Source of the DNA: Rhizobiales bacterium TMED25
GTDB lineage: Bacteria > Pseudomonadota > Alphaproteobacteria > Rhizobiales > TMED25
Direction: 5' to 3'
DNA: 64,000 bases
Assembly (NCBI GenBank): GCA_002168075.1
Contig: NHCE01000001.1
Coordinates: 1-64,000 of the forward strand
Positions 62,087 to 64,000 of the stretch are shown here, piece after piece (the first letter of the stretch is position 1; each line of letters begins with the position of its first letter). Position numbers and translations under genes: made by a program. The notes beneath the pieces were generated by a model. That model did not search any database. It was not told the DNA's origin and worked only from the letters and a program-made list of their open reading frames with translations.

Positions 62087-63322
62087 ATGAACAATTCTCA
62101 AATAGCTAGTAAAAAAGCTGCAGTCATAGGCTCTTCATGGGTGGCTTCAAAAAAAACAGCAGTTATTTTATTTTCCGATGGATCAATAAGATATGGTTTT
62201 GGATTTGGAGCTGAAGGTATATCATCCGGTGAGGTTTGTTTTAATACCTCCATCACAGGTTATCAGGAGATAATATCAGACCCTTCTTATGCCAAGCAAA
62301 TAGTGACTTTTACCTTTCCTCATATCGGGAATGTCGGAGCTAATCATGAAGACATTGAAACTTCCAATTTAGATAAAAAAATACATATCGCAGGTGTAAT
62401 AACTCACTCTATTATAAAAACTCCCTCAAATTACAGAGCTGATTTAACACTAAGTGAATGGATGTCAAAGAATAGAATTATTGGTATATCAGGAATTGAC
62501 ACAAGATTTCTTACCAAAACAATTAGAGATAAAGGGATGATGAATTGTGTTATAGAGTACAGAAAAACCGGTATATTTGATCTTGAAAATTTAAATAAAA
62601 TTCTAAAAAAAGTAAAAAATATGGAAGGTTTAGATTTAGCATCTCATGCAACTACCAAAGAAACTTATTCTTCAGATTTAAAATCTTGGGAATGGGAGCT
62701 TGGCTTTGTTAAAAATGAGAAGAAAACAAAAAAAGTTGCGCTTATAGATTATGGAATAAAATCGAATATTATTCGAATGCTAAATACTTTAAACTGCGAA
62801 ACAAAAATATTCCCAGCAGATAGTGATATCGAAACAATTATGCATTTCCAGCCAGATGGGGTTTTATTGTCAAATGGTCCTGGTGATCCCCATGCAACAA
62901 TTAACTACAGTGTAAGCCTAATAAGAGAAATTATTAAAAAAAATATTCCAATCTTTGGAATTTGTCTTGGTCATCAAATTTTAGCATTAGCTCTTGGTGC
63001 AAAGACAGTAAAAATGTCTTTTGGTCATCATGGTGGTAATCACCCTGTTCTGGATCTGAATTCGCAAAAAGTGTTTATAACATCAATGAACCATGGTTTC
63101 ACAGTTGATAAGAATACACTGCCAGATGATATTATTGAAACTCATACTTCATTATTTGATGGTTCAAACTGTGGTATTGAAGTCTCAAATAAGTCTATTT
63201 TTTCAGTGCAGTTCCATCCAGAAGCATCTCCTGGCCCCCAAGATTGCTATCATCTCTTTGAGAAATTTATTGAAAATATGAAAGCTTATAGCAGAAAGAT
63301 GAATAATGCCAAAAAGAACTGA
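62087..63322 (+). CDS. carA: Carbamoyl-phosphate synthase small subunit
   Basis: CarA hydrolyses glutamine and channels ammonia to CarB for arginine and pyrimidine synthesis. The 411-residue protein has the N-terminal CPSase_sm_chain domain ([14 protein letters not shown] near 24-37, [12 protein letters not shown]) and a class I amidotransferase domain with Cys293 in GICLGHQ and the His-Glu pair in [10 protein letters not shown]. The first about 20 residues extend beyond the family start and contain a near duplication: ASKKAAVI (7-14) and ASKKTAVI (20-27). A later GTG start around residue 19 is possible. The stop overlaps carB by 17 nt. Confidence 0.97.
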   Translation: MNNSQIASKKAAVIGSSWVASKKTAVILFSDGSIRYGFGFGAEGISSGEVCFNTSITGYQEIISDPSYAKQIVTFTFPHIGNVGANHEDIETSNLDKKIHIAGVITHSIIKTPSNYRADLTLSEWMSKNRIIGISGIDTRFLTKTIRDKGMMNCVIEYRKTGIFDLENLNKILKKVKNMEGLDLASHATTKETYSSDLKSWEWELGFVKNEKKTKKVALIDYGIKSNIIRMLNTLNCETKIFPADSDIETIMHFQPDGVLLSNGPGDPHATINYSVSLIREIIKKNIPIFGICLGHQILALALGAKTVKMSFGHHGGNHPVLDLNSQKVFITSMNHGFTVDKNTLPDDIIETHTSLFDGSNCGIEVSNKSIFSVQFHPEASPGPQDCYHLFEKFIENMKAYSRKMNNAKKN

Positions 63323-64000
63323 TATAAAATCTGTACTTGTGATTGGCGCCGGACCAATTGTGATTGGCCAAGCATGCGAATTTGATTACTCAGGAACCCA
63401 AGCTTTAAAGGCTATAAAAGACGAAGGATGTCGTGTTATACTTATAAACTCTAACCCTGCTACGATAATGACAGATCCCGAATTGGCGGATGCAACATAT
63501 ATTGAGCCAATAACACCTGAATTCGTGAGTGCAATAATCGAAAAAGAAAGACCTGATGTAATTCTGCCAACAATGGGTGGGCAGACTGCGTTGAATACAA
63601 CGCTGTCATTAAAAAAATCAGGTGTACTTGATAAGTATAATGTTGAAATGATCGGAGCATCTGCAGAGGCAATAGACATGGCTGAAGATCGTGAGCTATT
63701 TAGGGAAGCGATGAAAGAAATTGGATTAGAGACACCAAAATCAATCCTTGCACACAGCCTATCACAGGCGTTGGACGCAATTGATGAGCTAGGTCTCCCA
63801 GTTATTATTAGACCATCCTTTACCATGGGCGGTACAGGAGGCGGTATTGCCTATACTAGAGAAGAATTTATAAAAATAGTTGAAAATGGGATAGATGCAT
63901 CACCTACGTCTGAAGTACTTATTGAAGAGTCTGTACTTGGGTGGAAAGAATATGAAATGGAAGTAGTAAGGGATAAAAATGATAACTGTATAATAATTTG
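63306..64000 (+). CDS. carB: Carbamoyl-phosphate synthase large subunit, N-terminal part
   Basis: The open frame starts at ATG 63306 and continues past the window end without a stop, covering about 231 residues. It shows [56 protein letters not shown], and the ATP-grasp segment [16 protein letters not shown] near 168-183. This is the N-terminal carboxyphosphate domain. It overlaps the carA end by 17 nt in a different frame, so translational coupling is likely. Confidence 0.97.
   Translation, partial: MPKRTDIKSVLVIGAGPIVIGQACEFDYSGTQALKAIKDEGCRVILINSNPATIMTDPELADATYIEPITPEFVSAIIEKERPDVILPTMGGQTALNTTLSLKKSGVLDKYNVEMIGASAEAIDMAEDRELFREAMKEIGLETPKSILAHSLSQALDAIDELGLPVIIRPSFTMGGTGGGIAYTREEFIKIVENGIDASPTSEVLIEESVLGWKEYEMEVVRDKNDNCIII

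Noticed and set aside
63386..63826. Minus-strand open frame of 146 codons opposite carB
   Set aside because: It is antisense to the well-conserved ATP-grasp domain of CarB; the length is a by-product of codon use.

Overview
The window is a dense, AT-rich (roughly one-third GC by eye) stretch of an alphaproteobacterial chromosome, most likely from a streamlined, free-living marine-type lineage. Four things point to Alphaproteobacteria: the circularly permuted two-piece tmRNA with its C-rich T-arm, the sspB-fumC pair, the folA-hflK-hflC-DUF2065-degP order, and the rpoD-dnaG-yqeY-carA order. The genome is compact: no gap between genes exceeds 300 bases, and I see no insertion sequence, prophage or CRISPR array. 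I cannot name the genus.

Layout. 1-510 (-): 5' part of a secreted metal-dependent hydrolase that runs off the window. 677-5983 (-): branched-chain amino acid operon ilvB-ilvH-ilvC-leuA, led by a classical attenuator (15-codon leader peptide with Leu-Leu-Val-Val and Ile codons, nested hairpin, U-tract terminator) and followed 7 nt later by an odd tRNA. That tRNA has a Lys(CTT) body, but its 3' acceptor strand looks like tRNA-Asn. 5984-12886: miaA, serB, then degP-DUF2065-hflC-hflK and folA-thyA. 12971-20891 (mostly +): permuted tmRNA, sspB, fumC, a ribbon-helix-helix protein, uvrD, prmA, a DUF1127 protein and an M24 aminopeptidase. 20888-45009 (-): one unbroken run of 20 genes, mraZ-rsmH-ftsL-ftsI-murE-murF-mraY-murD-ftsW-murG-murC-murB-ddl-ftsQ-ftsA-ftsZ-lpxC-bamD-recN-ligA, i.e. 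the division and cell-wall cluster with outer-membrane and DNA-repair genes at its end. Its promoter region carries five 10-bp-phased ATGGN repeats, the expected form of MraZ boxes. 45103-45430 (-): RNase P RNA.

45470-57315 is more accessory: a peptidoglycan amidase, a fused hydantoinase/oxoprolinase, a homocysteine methyltransferase family protein, mlaA-mlaC, an isopropylmalate dehydrogenase-like enzyme, a class III CoA-transferase, a protein that looks like a degenerate KdsB cytidylyltransferase, an M24 creatinase/DddP-like protein and a tRNA with CAT anticodon. 57414-64000 returns to core genes: rpoD, dnaG, yqeY, carA and the start of carB.

How the parts work together: tmRNA and SspB sit side by side and would cooperate in tagging and delivering stalled-ribosome products to ClpXP, next to the membrane quality-control set HflKC/DegP. 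The dcw run supplies all Mur ligases and the FtsQ-L-I-W-A-Z core. The most noteworthy observations are the chimeric tRNA, the hand-readable ilv attenuator, the five-box MraZ operator, the degenerate KdsB-like gene, and the fact that all five convergent gene pairs end within 7 bp of each other or overlap.
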